NCBI GenBank assembly: GCA_032629725.1
Contig: JAFEVB010000042.1
Span: forward strand, 62,001 to 126,000
Origin: Gremmenia infestans
Taxonomy: Eukaryota; Ascomycota; Leotiomycetes; Helotiales; Hamatocanthoscyphaceae
Direction: 5' to 3'
DNA: 64,000 nt
How positions within the stretch are numbered: the stretch's first letter is position 1; each line of letters starts with the position of its first letter. This document shows, in pieces, positions 10,978-21,667 of the stretch. The notes beneath the pieces are model-generated. The model saw only the letters and a list, made by a program, of their open reading frames with translations. It did not search any database and was not told the origin of the DNA. Made by a program: the position numbers and the translations under genes.

Positions 10978-11999
10978 CTACAACATCAAAAAACCCACCA
11001 AAACACACACGACCAACGCCCACGAACTCTGCACCGTCCTCCCCGCACCACTTCCACCGGGTTCATTCCCCGTAGCCTTCCCGCCAAGATACCAGCTCCC
11101 AATATCCGTTAATTCGCCCTTGTTATTCAACATGGCAGCATTGGGGCCTACATTACTGACATCACTTCTAAAACTCCCGAAATAGCTGTAGCGATCGACG
11201 TAATCGAGGCGGTCGTAGTATTGGGCCGAGGTGTTGTAGAAGTCTTGGGTTTCGGGGAGGGTGGCGTTGTTGAGGGCATATTCGGTGATCCAGATTGAGG
11301 TATTGGGGTATCTGTAGTACACCTTGATCAGCTTCCGAGTTCAAGATCAAGATTGAGGTTGCAGAAGAAACATGGGGAGGGATGTGAAAGAGGAAGAGAA
11401 AGGATAACTCACGTCCCAACAACCTCTCCAATATGGCTGGCCAACCCGGCGAAATTCCCATACCAATGAATGGGAATAAAATCTGCTGTACAATTCGTCC
11501 CTTGACTCTGGCACGCCGCAAAGAAGCTCTTTAACCACGTAAATCCACCTTCGCCCCCCGTCACAGCAGGCGCCCCAGTCTTGACTCCCTTTGCCCGCAG
11601 CGGCTCGACCTGTGCGATCCAATTCGTTGCCGCGTCGACTGGACTCACAGAGCTGCCTCCGGTCGAGGATCCGCCGTCCGGCTCATTGTATGTCATGACA
11701 TGGCTTATATTCCTCCCGTTGGCGATCAGCGTTTCGATCTCGGACTGGAAGGTCGACGAGGGTGAGAAGAGCATAGGGACGTATTCAAAGTCGGATTGAG
11801 TGCGATTTTGATATGCCGGGGAAGGGGCGGTGGCATAGTTATAGTACCAGGTCAGATCGCTGGCTCCTTGGACCCAGATCTGGTTGTCGGTGGGGTATTT
11901 GGGGTTGGGGACGAAGACGAGACCGCGTTTACTCGAGGTTGTTTGGGCGGTTGTGAGGGAGGCTGCTGCGAGCAAGAGGGTACTGGCTTTGAGATGCAT
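10978..11999 (-). CDS. GH128-type beta-1,3-glucanase, GPI-anchored
   Basis: Two exons, 11999-11424 and 11322-10978, give 306 residues. The ATG at 11999 opens a signal peptide (MHLKASTLLLAAASLTTAQ). The GH128 (Asl1-like) fold is recognised by RGLVFVPNPKYPTDNQIW, the proposed acid/base segment HVMTYNEPDGG, FIPIHWYGNFAG and the nucleophile segment IWITEYAL. A Gly/Ser tail and terminal hydrophobic stretch (SSWALVVCVLVGFLML) indicate a GPI anchor, so it probably acts in wall glucan remodelling. Oddity: the obvious donor GTGAGT (starting 11412) gives the wrong frame with either available acceptor. The frame-preserving donor is GTTGTT at 11423, giving HIGE-VYYRYPNTSIW, which reads well. The donor is therefore uncertain. 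Confidence 0.82.
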
Positions 12000-13040
12000 T
12001 TCTGGTGTTGGAGAAGGGATGGGCCGCAAAAGAAGAGGAAGAGACTCTATTGAGATTTCGAGCAGAGACGCGGCGGTGAAAATTGGATGGATGTAAGGTT
12101 TAATACGAGCTGAGATCTGTAGAGATTATGCACAAGCTGAATCGGGTCCTCGTCCTCGTACAAGCTGATAAGAAACGACAGTGGAGAATATAATATATCC
12201 ACACAAAGGGATATTTGAACAATGAAAGTAAGGCAGAATTGAAGTAGCAGAGAAGAAGAAGAGAAAGATGATTAGAGAAGAAGCGAAGAAGAGAAGTGGA
12301 GTGAAGAAGAGAAGGAAAGTAAATACGAGTAGAACTGAGAACTCCAAAGCTGTTGCCAGCCTTGGTGTTGTTCCTGTTGGCTGTCTCTTCCTAACCGTGC
12401 GCTGCCGAACGGGCGAGCAGGGGCAATAATGGGGCCCCAATTCCGTGTCTTGCAACTTCCCCATTGGCCTTTTACCTATACTTCAGGCTTTCAGATCGAT
12501 CCAAATCAGGGATAAGCCCCTGTAAAGCCCCGCTAAACCAACTCTAAACTCCCTAAACGAGCAGTAAATGCCGTTATTTCAGGCCCCGGATCATCAACAG
12601 AAAGCGATAAAGCAGGGCCTAGACTAACATTTCATGTCGAGTTCGTATCCTTTAAATAACCTCACGCAGTTGATCCTGTTGGTTGATTCTTCACGTATCT
12701 ACGAAGTAGTAAACCACAACATTTGTCGCAGATGTACTCTGCAAGTGCTGGGATCCATAGCATCTTCTTGGTCGAACGGGTTGGAATTGTATCAATTTGA
12801 TTTGCAACCCAAGGTAGCGGGAGAAAATGAACCATCGACTCCTCGAGTGAGAGGCCGACGTCCTCATCACCTGATCCAAGATAACCTCGGATGAATAACA
12901 TGGAAGTATGAGTAAACCTCAAATGTCTGTCGAGTGAGGGACGAGTTTCAAAGGCGTCAAGGCGTCATCAAAAGCATCTTTTTCTTCTACAACATTGAGG
13001 TGGGTGGCTGCCTGATACACACGTGACTCGTACATGTCCG
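12000..13040. other. Divergent intergenic region
   Basis: It lies between two divergently transcribed genes (GH128 leftward, 2EXR rightward) and should hold both promoters. An AG-rich stretch (12240-12330) is pyrimidine-rich on the minus strand upstream of the GH128 start, as is common in fungal promoters. No gene seen. Confidence 0.5.
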
Positions 13041-13997
13041 ATGTCTTCTCTCTTCTCTCTTCTTCCGTTTCCAATCAAATACCGGTACCTAAGCAAAAGC
13101 CCTCTATTCGAAATGTTTGTTGTATCGCGTCCCAATGTATACCCTTTATTTGCGTCTTTCCCCGAGGACATCAGGCGCTACATCTGGCTCATGACTCTAG
13201 AGCCCCGCGTCGTCGAAGTCATGCTCCGACTATGGGACATGAATGAAGGGAAAATAATCCACGACCTCCCTCAAAATCTACAGGGAACTGGTACTATCCA
13301 TGAGCCGGCTTCCGTGGAGAAAGCAAAGGGATACGTTGCTCCATTTCCTGCGGCATTTGCTGTGTGCAGAGAATCCCGGTCTACGGTTCGCCATCTCTAC
13401 CATACCCTTGATGGCCATGCATTCTATACCAGCAAAGGGACTCTCATCAATCCTAGAGTTGACATTGTGTATTGTCACGCTTTACTTTACACGCGAAATC
13501 TCTATTCTCCTGGAATGCACCCCTCCTACTACTACCCAGACCGTGATTTACTCTCCCGACTCGCCATCAACGACACCTCCATCACAACCATCACCAAATT
13601 AGCTATGCCCATCAGCGCCTTCAGACCGAAACGCCCGATCCCGGAATGGAAGCTGGAGAACGTGGTGCAAACTCTGCGACGCTACGCTTCGCTGAGGCTC
13701 TTGATCCTGACAGAGGAGCAGTATGACAGTCACTATGCCACCCGAGAGCGACAGTTTCCGTATCCCAGAGAACAGCAATGGGAGCCGATATTTGAAGAGC
13801 CGCTGAAGTGGCAACCGAGTGATAGTTCGGAGAGTGCGATTATGACAAATGGGTTCCTGCATGCTAATGTGATTATGGGCTTACTGAAGAGGGCTGAGGA
13901 TATGGCGGAGGATGGGTGGAAGGCACCGGAGGTGAAGTTTGTAACGGTTCGAAGGCAGCCGTCCAAGAAGCAAGCAGCAAGCAAGGGACTTGGCTAA
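13041..13997 (+). CDS. 2EXR domain protein
   Basis: Single exon, 318 residues from the ATG at 13041. An alternative ATG at 13113 (MFVVSRPNVYPLF) lies just before the conserved domain and would give 294 residues. FASFPEDIRRYIWLMTLEPRVVEV matches the 2EXR pattern (F-x-x-F-P-E-D-I-R-x-x-I-W plus a following basic/acidic strand). AVCRESRSTV (family consensus VCRESR) follows at about residue 110. 2EXR proteins are abundant, lineage-expanded fungal proteins of unknown function. The C-terminus is Lys/Gln-rich with no further domain. No introns are needed. Confidence 0.8.
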   Translation: MSSLFSLLPFPIKYRYLSKSPLFEMFVVSRPNVYPLFASFPEDIRRYIWLMTLEPRVVEVMLRLWDMNEGKIIHDLPQNLQGTGTIHEPASVEKAKGYVAPFPAAFAVCRESRSTVRHLYHTLDGHAFYTSKGTLINPRVDIVYCHALLYTRNLYSPGMHPSYYYPDRDLLSRLAINDTSITTITKLAMPISAFRPKRPIPEWKLENVVQTLRRYASLRLLILTEEQYDSHYATRERQFPYPREQQWEPIFEEPLKWQPSDSSESAIMTNGFLHANVIMGLLKRAEDMAEDGWKAPEVKFVTVRRQPSKKQAASKGLG

Positions 13998-14502
13998 CAG
14001 GCCTCTGATTGCTTTCTGAGACATGGCATTGTCTGTCAAACTTATGGCCCTTGCGCACGCCTTCCTCGTGTGACCCACTCGCGTATTTCGTAAGAGAGGT
14101 GTGAGAGGGCTGCTTTATTGCAAATAGAAGTCTCCCAAAAGAATCGTTCTTACTCAGCGGGAGAACCATCGGAGAACAGAGAAAGGTTCAATAGAGTGCA
14201 GCAGTGTAAGCTGCCAGTTACAAGAATAGACGCACCGTAACCTTCAAGGCTCTTTTCCCAAAATCTCGAGGCAGCATTCAGGACAGCAGAAGCGGAGAGT
14301 GGGGGGGGATGGACTACGCCAGAGGTCAAACAAAGCAGAGTTGTAAAAAAATAATCAACTTGGGTATGCCGAGCATACAAGGCACATTCCGAATCTCAAA
14401 CCCTAACACCAAAAGCTTTCCCCATTGGACACGAAATTTCGACACAGATGTCTTTTTCGTTGCACCACTTCCACCTCCATCTCCATCTCCAGCACACAGC
14501 AC
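13998..14502. other. Intergenic between convergent genes
   Basis: I see nothing beyond 3' flanks of the 2EXR gene and the acylphosphatase gene. Confidence 0.5.
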
Positions 14503-15053
14503 TCATTTAACCGTAAAAGCACTCTCCCCTTCCTTAACATCCATCTCCTCCCTCTCCACCTTCACAACCTCTGCATGCGACGGTCCTCTATCAAGAGCCT
14601 CCAGCAGCTTCTCGATATCCCCTTCCTCGCCTTGAGCTTCTCCTTCCACCTACCCACACCCGCAAATCAGCTTCAGCTTGTTTCTCTCCTTCCCGAAATC
14701 ATACATACACATACACATACACGCGCGCGTGGTGAACTCATACCTTGTTATTCGGTGCATTCTTCACCCAGCCTGTGAGGTTGTACGCCGTTGCTCTCTT
14801 GCGGGTGAAGTAGCGAAATCCAACTCCTGCATATCCATACAATATGAGCCTTACATTCGTCCATTCCTTCTTCTCTCTCTCTCAACCGCATTGAAATCTC
14901 AATCGCATTAAAAGTGAACTGTAGCACACAAGCTCACCTTGCACCTCGCCGTGGACGCGGAAGGAAATCTATTATAAGATACAATAATCAGCCTCTGACT
15001 TCCAGAGCATTGTTGATCTGCGGAGGGCAGGGTTAATTTACTCTTTGCACCAT
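14503..15053 (-). CDS. Acylphosphatase, four exons
   Basis: Every exon is short, so the gene is easily missed. Exons: 15053-15042, 14968-14938, 14826-14744 and 14649-14503; 91 codons, 90 residues. All donors and acceptors are GT/AG and every phase fits. The first coding exon is only 12 nt (Met-Val-Gln-Arg). The joined protein carries the acylphosphatase signature: ISFRVHGEVQGVGFRYFT, with the substrate-binding Arg in GVGFRYF, and GWVKNAPNNKVEGEAQG, with the catalytic Asn. It ends near the family's usual C-terminus. The enzyme hydrolyses carboxyl-phosphate bonds of acyl phosphates and is cytosolic. Length and motif spacing match the family exactly, so identity is very secure; only the first exon is less certain. 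Confidence 0.92.
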
Positions 15054-16056
15054 GATTGATTGATTGGTTGTTATTTCACTGGTTCAAGGCATTTGATTTT
15101 GCGTTTTGTTTATTGATTAAGATATTGATTTGATGGTGTTTGGAATGTGCATGTCGATGACGAAAGAGGACGAGGCGGGGTGGCAGAGTGCTTTCTTGAT
15201 TCGGAAGGCGGTGAGGAAGTAAGGATTCCTGCCCATGCCGTGCACTACCTGCGACACCTTTATAACGCCTTTGATGCTGAATGCTGAGGTATGAAGCTAT
15301 AACAATTTAATAAAGCTTACTCCCTTAAAAGCACTACCTCAGCTAATACACTTCTATGTGGAAAGCTAGGTGTTTATCACGGATGATAATAGACATCGCT
15401 GATCATAAGCTGATCTCTAAAGAGCCTCACTTACTACCTTAATGATATTGGGCTTCGAATATATTCGTTGATTTTTCTTCTTTCTATCTCTATTCTATTA
15501 TTCGATCAAATCACAGTGATACCAACGCTCCATTTTTCTATTTGACATCTTCTAATTGGCTCTTACGGGAAGTAATCCTGCCAAGTTCTACGGTCTAAAA
15601 TATGTCACCAAGGGTATGTCATATGTGGTACAGTAGCGGTCAATCTTGGTGAGATTTCTTTTACGCTGCCACGAAATAAAACACACGTGTCCGTCAATAA
15701 TCTTGGTAATTTATTTTCGAGATGCTACTTCCACAGATGAAAAATGCGGCGGAACAGAGTCTATTCCGCCGTCGTTTTCATCCTCCGCGGAGAGTCCGTA
15801 AACTTCAACCGCCGCATCTAATGCAACCTCCGAATCTCAAATCTGCTTTCAAAGCATGGCCGGATATTGATCCGATCGATCAGTGGTTCACCAGCTATAA
15901 AGGGGATTGTGGAGTCCCGTTCCCGATTCCGAATGTTAAGCTCCTCTATCTTGACTTCCCTCTACAACTATCAATATCCACCAACTTTCGTACCAAGCGC
16001 CATATTCGACCTACAAGCTCGGCTAAAAGAAGAAGAAGATAAAGAAATCTATCACC
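15054..16056. other. Divergent intergenic region, promoter of two genes
   Basis: No gene seen. It lies between the acylphosphatase gene (leftward) and the SDR gene (rightward). A region of CCGCC/CCGCGG words (about 15745-15815) sits about 250-310 bp upstream of the SDR start. Confidence 0.45.
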
Positions 16057-17016
16057 ATGCACCTTTTCATCACAGGAGCCACAGGATATATCGGATCCGT
16101 CTGTGCGGAAAAGGCCATCGCCGAAGGCCACACCGTCCACGGCCTCTCACGTACCGAAGCTGGGGATGCAAAACTAACAGCACTGGGCGTAATCCCCGTC
16201 CGTGGCGACCTGACGACATTCTCGCTCCTCGCGCAAGAAAGCGCTAAAGCGGACGTCGTCCTCCACTGTGCATTCAACCACGATTTCAACAGCGGGGCGT
16301 TTGAAGAAAACGTACGCATGGACTGCGAGGCCATCAACGCCCTAGCAGACGGTCTGAAGGGCTCCGGATCCGGGAAACACCTCATTGTATCCTCTGCGTG
16401 CGGCGGCCGCGTTCCGGACCCGGATGGAGGAGAAGTCGACGAGACGGCGGCGGTGGATGCGAGTTTCCCTCTGACGGCGCGCAGGGCGTCTGATGCGCAC
16501 GCGATGGCGAAGAATGGAGACGGCGTCAGGGTCAGCCTACTGCGCATCGCGCCTTTGGTCTACGGCCGCGGCGGGAGTACGTTTATACCCATGCTCATCG
16601 CCCGGGCGAACGCTGCTCGCGAGGCGTTGTATATTGGAGACGGGAGTCAGAAAACGACGACGTTGCATGTCGATGATGCTGCGACGTTGTATCTGGCGCT
16701 GGCGAAACATGATGTGAGTACTGGAGATGATTTCAACGCTTCCGGGTCTACGACGACCACTGCCAAGGAAGTAGCGGAGGCAGTAGGCACTCTGCTCAAT
16801 GTTCCTGTCCGCTCTGTTGCTTTGGAGGAGGCTGCGAAGGAGGAGAATCTGGGGCCGCTCTTGTCGTTGATAATGGGTAGCCAATACATGTGTAGAGCAA
16901 GCAGCAAGAAGGCGAGGGAAGAGTTGGGGTGGAAACCAACTGGTGTTGATTTGCCTACTGATGTTGCTCATGGGTCGTATGTCGAATATGCTGCGAAACT
17001 GGCGCAAAATGTATAG
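16057..17016 (+). CDS. NAD-dependent epimerase/dehydratase-like atypical SDR
   Basis: Single exon, 319 residues. The N-terminal Rossmann motif is MHLFITGATGYIGS (GxxGxxG), followed by HGLSRTEA, an Arg probably reading the NADP phosphate, and a GDLT segment. VSSACGG marks the usual Ser strand. The expected YxxxK is not visible; the equivalent position reads LTARRASDAHAM, as in several atypical, extended SDRs that lost the catalytic Tyr. C-terminal landmarks fit extended SDRs: RIAPLVYGRGGS, TTTLHVDDAATLYLALA and ARE-ELGWKPTGVDL. The substrate is unknown. The ATG at 16057 has good context and immediately precedes the Rossmann strand. Cytosolic, with no targeting signal. Confidence 0.85.
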   Translation: MHLFITGATGYIGSVCAEKAIAEGHTVHGLSRTEAGDAKLTALGVIPVRGDLTTFSLLAQESAKADVVLHCAFNHDFNSGAFEENVRMDCEAINALADGLKGSGSGKHLIVSSACGGRVPDPDGGEVDETAAVDASFPLTARRASDAHAMAKNGDGVRVSLLRIAPLVYGRGGSTFIPMLIARANAAREALYIGDGSQKTTTLHVDDAATLYLALAKHDVSTGDDFNASGSTTTTAKEVAEAVGTLLNVPVRSVALEEAAKEENLGPLLSLIMGSQYMCRASSKKAREELGWKPTGVDLPTDVAHGSYVEYAAKLAQNV

Positions 17017-17557
17017 GCTTGCAAAAAGTTGTACCATCTGAACATTGGAAAATAGGGTCAGTCTTGCCTATGGAATTTGGACGCTGGAAATGGATTTCAG
17101 GGGATTTGAGAATGTGGCTTCTCAGCAGGCAACATCCGAAGTCTGTTTATATTGTAGTGTTTCTAGGGTATGAATTATTTGTCGAGAATTTTGACTTATA
17201 TCGAAAAGGGGGGACGGTCATGTGACAGGTGGTGTTGGTGCGTCAATGTGAGATGAGGGGTATATTTAGAATTGACGCTTATTCAACATTTCCTAGTTCT
17301 CTTCAGTTCAATGTAGTATGATATTGTTCTTCCTCCTGTTCGTCGAAAAGTACGAACAAGGCCATCATTTACGAGGTATGAGTCACATGATGCGTCGTTC
17401 GCCGACATCTGATGGCAGGAACAACTCAATATCCTCTCTACTTAAAACCACTTTCGATCTCTCCTTCATCCAATGTTCCAAGATCCTCAAAATCAGCCCA
17501 TGTAATCCCGTCCTGCTACGGTACACACAATTACAATCCCAATTACAACTTGTAAAC
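17017..17557. other. Intergenic
   Basis: No supported gene. Contains the probable 3' flank of the SDR gene and the promoter of the next small gene. Confidence 0.5.
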
Positions 17558-18087
17558 ATGGACCCCCTCTCAGAGCTCGAGCGAATGGCCCAAAACGCCA
17601 CAGCCAGCTCTCCCAGCCCGCCCACCGAAGCCTGCATCTCCCCCGCTGGCAGCAGCTATTCCAGTACACGCGATCGGAAGCCCAAATCCTAATCGCCGCG
17701 CACCGCAGGGACGTGACGCGTATTGGGATCCCGGACTCGCACTGGGCGCTGGTGCGCGAAGAGCGCGAGGCGGCTGGCTATGACCGCGAGACGTACGAGC
17801 ACAGCCTGCAGTTGAGAGACGTGCTGAATGCACAGAGCACGGTGGTGCATGACGGCGAGGGCAAGGCGTGGTGTTTGATCCGGCTGGGGGGGCTGTTGGG
17901 CAGCCCGGAGAAGGTAAGGGATGTGGCGGGGTTGGGGGAGGTTCCTGGGGTTACGGAGGGGTGGAATGAGATGGGGACGGTGATATTTTGTATGGTTGAT
18001 GAGGAGGCGAAGAAGAAGATTGAGAGCTGGGTTGAGCAGCAGCAGGTGCTGTCATGGATGGTTGGCTTGGTTGGTTGTAGAATCTAG
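17558..18087 (+). pseudogene. Small hypothetical protein gene with a one-base frameshift
   Basis: An ATG at 17558 opens MDPLSELERMAQNATASSPS in frame 2, which stops at 17692. The adjacent frame is open from before 17629 to 18087 and reads like coherent protein (LFQYTRSEAQILIAAHRRDV, HWALVREEREAAGYDRETYE, EGWNEMGTVIFCMVDEEAKK). The frames meet near 17631 in GAAGCCTGCATCTCC, where loss of one C would explain the break. No GT-AG intron fits the overlap. An unbroken version would be about 177 residues. I do not recognise the family. Either a recent frameshift mutation or an assembly error is possible. The last dozen residues (VLSWMVGLVGCRI) look unrelated to the charged protein before them. Confidence 0.5.
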
Positions 18088-18772
18088 GGAGTTGGGTTCG
18101 GGGGTCGGGTCGCGTTTGCTGATTTGGGATGTCTCTGTGCTTTGCGTTCAGGGAAGTGGATGGTGTGAGAAATGTAGAGAAAGCCGGCTATCCCTGATCA
18201 AAGCTTTGATATTCTCGCGGAATTGATAGTCGTGGATTACTCGAGACTATTCGAATGAAAATTGGTTCATGTACTCCCACTCTGTTTCGTCTGAAGTGAT
18301 GTATTGCATTCATATTCCCTTTTTGCGTACCTTTAGCAGAAGTTTGGGCCTGATATTGAGACTCCAGATCAAGCATCCCAACCTAACTCCTACCTATCCA
18401 ATTCTTAACTCCTGTGGTGTTTTACGGTATTCCCTGTACTGTAAAAAGCCCACTTATGACAAACCTCGTTATTGCTCCCATATGCATGCTGGACACGAAA
18501 ACGGCACCCATTCGTTTCGACTTTTAATTTTCCACGCTACCTGGCACCGGGTTTTCTGAGCACCGCAAGGCTTCTTCTTTTTGTGGATTCGACCGTGAAA
18601 TATTTCTCTTGAAGTACCGAATATTAGAGGCCATTGTTCCTCGCCGTGAAATACAATTGATCCAAGAGTCAGCTGCCTAGGACTGTTTGTGTTTCGGTTG
18701 ACATTTTAGAGTAGAGAGTGAACGTCGATGATAAGATTTATCAAGTTAGGTGATTATAGGTATGGTCAACCT
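18088..18772. other. Intergenic
   Basis: I see no gene; short frames on both strands look random. Confidence 0.5.
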
Positions 18773-19732
18773 TTATTCCCAAGAGAGGTAGTCTTCCAAA
18801 TTTGAAGTCTGCCAAGTGTAGATATAACGGACGATGAATTCCACTCGGAGAGTCTGAACGTTTGTGCGGCTTCGAAGGCTCCAGCCAGTCAAGAACCGTT
18901 GGTCAATAAAAGTCCTTGAGAATCCGAACTTTGGAAACGACTGCGTAGTAACACTTTCGCTCCAAGGAAGGGTAGAGTCTTCAAGAATGATGTGCAAACC
19001 CAACGTCCGGATATGACTAAAGACATAAACGCTAGCCGCAGTCTCTTTGTCCAGAAAACAATTTGGCCCGATTTCAGCATACAAGTGGAGTATCTGGTTT
19101 CTATGAGCAACAAGCGCGGCTGATACAGGTGCAAGTGCTCGTCCCGACGTGAAGAATTTTGCGGAATAGCCTGTCAGGAGTTCCTCAGTTCCCTTTGGAG
19201 GAGCTGGTAAAATCATTGCAACAGTGTCAAGCGATTAGATGTTGATCGCAGTAAAATTTCTCAGACTTCCGATAGCAGCATGTAGTGCGCTAACATCCAT
19301 TTGATACCATTGGTCCAGGATGAGCTCTTCTCGTTTGAAGCCGATCGGTGTGAGGGGATCCTCAGTAATCATCCAAAGGTCAATGCCCAAAAGATTAACA
19401 TTCTGATTCGCAAGCGTGTGAGCCTTAGGCTAGGAGATGCTGTGTTTGCGACAGTCGATCTAAAGATGCGTACTCGGGTGACATGGTGTGAGTCTCCTAA
19501 GAGTCTTTCCTACGGCAATTGCAGCAAGCGATTGAGAGGCCAAACGCAAGCATTTGAGGTCATTTACTGACCATTAGCCGGCAACCAGACCCTGAATCTC
19601 AGTAGGACATGCACCAAGACATGCTCTACCTTCTGCAATAGCCTCAGCTAGAGTATCTGTGGAAGTAGGTATTATACTTAGCGTGGATAACCTCATCAGA
19701 GTCGACGGGCCACTAGCCAAACAAGAGGCCAT
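18773..19732 (-). pseudogene. Decayed F-box protein gene
   Basis: From the ATG at 19732 the minus strand reads MASCLASGPSTLMRLSTL and then an F-box-like segment: CPTEIQGLVAG, an in-frame TAA (19576-19574), then WSVNDLKCLRLASQSLAAIA. This matches the F-box pattern L-P-x-E-I...L-S-x-x-D-L-K-x-L-R-L-x-S-x-x-L. Further down, coherent segments (SPEYASLDRLSQTQHLLA in one frame, LANQNVNLLGIDLWMITEDP in another) show frameshifts or a lost intron. A second in-frame TAA (19237-19235) separates RNFTAINI from SLDTVAMILPAPPKG. The last 147 codons are open. Both TAA codons could derive from CAA by C-to-T. An intact copy would be a substrate adaptor of an SCF-type ubiquitin ligase. Clearly a pseudogene unless splicing is very unusual. 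Confidence 0.75.
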
Positions 19733-20251
19733 GATTTCGAGGAATAGATCCCGAGGACTGGTAATCGATGAGTAAAGTCTGCACAAATAGCAGTACAAAT
19801 CATAATTAGTAGCTGTTGAAGAAGTTATGGATGCCAGGACCAGAAGACGGCGCGAAGGATTTATATGGGAGGACGGCGTAGCCTTTTACTCAAACACAAA
19901 ATGAATTGCTATGTATGGATACTAAGGCCTCTTCATATATAGCTCGGCGTAGTTATCAGTATTCAGTTAGATAAGAGAAATAAAAGGACTTACATTCATA
20001 ATCGATATCGGAAAAGTTCTCACGATTTAAACGAAGAGACTCTTGCTTCATGCGAATCATTGCGCTTGTCATTTATCTTGCAGACTTCCGCCGACTGCCT
20101 TTGTGTCTCAGTGTCAAACTTCGGAGCCAGAATTTATAATGTGCCAAGCGGCGGAGGATATTAAAAGTCGAAAGTTTGTCAATCAACTTCATGCTTCATG
20201 CGATTTTATGTACCTGAATGCCCAAATTGAGAGCGCCAACCATACATACAA
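19733..20251. other. Intergenic
   Basis: No gene seen; 5' flank of the F-box pseudogene and 3' flank of the thiolase gene. Confidence 0.45.
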
Positions 20252-21667
20252 TCACAATTGCTCATTGACAAACAGTCCAGCCATGCCCTGTCCAGTCCCA
20301 ATACACATACTTGTCAACAAGATCTTCTTCTTCTGCCTCCTGCATTCACTCAGTCCAGTCACAATCTGTCTCGTACCAGTAGCACCCAACGGGTGACCCA
20401 AGGCGATAGCTCCACCTCGGGGGTTCATCTTCTCGTATGGCAGCTTTAGCACATCCTTGCAGTAGACTGCCATAGATGCGAAGGCTTCATTGACTTCGAT
20501 AACGTCGATGTCGTCAACCGTGATGTTGTATTTTGTAAGGAGCTTGGGAATGGCGATTGAAGGGCCGATACCCATAATACGGGGAGCAAGACCTGCGACA
20601 GTGGCGCCGACATATTTGGCGAGGATGGGTTGTCCGAGCTCAATGGCGCGGGACCGCTTCATCAGAAGGACCGCAGCAGCTGAAATAACAAATTAGCATC
20701 TATCCTCACTTAGAAAGCGCTAGACATACCTCCATCCGTAACCTGACTGGAGTTTCCACCAGTAGATTTATCCCCGAAATCTGGGAAAGCAGGACGGATC
20801 TTGTTCAAAGATTCGAAGGTAGTGCCATATCTTGGACCCTCATCTTTTGTCAAAGTTACCTTCTTGACCTCCCCAGTCTTGGGATCCTTAACTTCAGTAG
20901 TAATTGGTACAATCTCATCATCAAACCACCCAGCCTTCTGTGCAATCTCTGCACGGTTATAGCTCTCCGCCGCATACCGATCTTGCTGTTCTCTAGAAAT
21001 ATTGAAATCCTTGCCAACGTTCTCGGATGTTTGCCCCATGGGCTGCATACAATCGGCCGCTTCTTGGGTCTTGAGAATCTCGGGGTGGAAGGGACGGTCG
21101 AGACGGTCGCCACCCACGGACATCATCTCTGCGCCAATAGCAACACCAATATCGATGCTACCGGAGGAGATTTGGTTCGCGATGTCTTGGGTGGCTTTGA
21201 GGCCGGACGAGCAGAATCGGTTCACAATTGAGGCGGCGGTCGTATTTGGGAAGCCGGCTGCGAGAGCGGCGGCGCGGACAATGTATGCGGCTTTGCCTTC
21301 GGAGACCTGCGGATAATGGATTAACAGATGTATTGTGCGAAGGGGGGGAGATGTTGTACATTGCCACAGCAGATATCTTCCACGAGTTGGGGATCGAGTT
21401 TTGACTTCTGGACGACTTGCTGCAAAAGCGAGTACACGAGGTAGTCGAGCGGTGTGTCCTTGAATCCTCCTTTAAAACTCTTCGCTAGCGGCGTTCGGAT
21501 TGCGAGGGTAATGACTATATCGTCGGCATTCTTAGAGGTGCTAGGGATGAGTTTAGGAGGTGTTTCCCGTAAATTCCGGGAGGGGAAAAGAAAGCTTACA
21601 TGGATGACAATCCGGAAGAACCAGGAGTCAAATGTTTGAGGATCGAACTGAGTCTTTCACCGGCCAT
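20252..21667 (-). CDS. POT1: Peroxisomal 3-ketoacyl-CoA thiolase (acetyl-CoA C-acyltransferase)
   Basis: Four exons (21667-21600, 21540-21360, 21306-20730, 20679-20252) give 417 residues, the same length as yeast Pot1. The N-terminus MAGERLSSILKHL contains a perfect PTS2 (RL-x5-HL) at residues 5-13, so import would be PEX7-dependent. Catalytic landmarks are all present: the nucleophile Cys in NRFCSSG, the VNEAFAS segment, His in GGAIALGHPLGATGTRQ and the second Cys in CIGTGQG. The enzyme performs the last, thiolytic step of peroxisomal beta-oxidation, releasing acetyl-CoA. The ATG is fixed by the PTS2 directly after it. Introns are 59, 53 and 50 nt with GT-AG ends and consistent phases. No other beta-oxidation gene is intact nearby, but an acyl-CoA-oxidase-like pseudogene lies about 24 kb away. 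Confidence 0.95.

Noticed and set aside
12126..12464. Minus-strand 112-codon frame with a Phe/Leu-rich middle
   Set aside because: The hydrophobic run is the shadow of an AG-rich plus-strand tract; start and context are poor.
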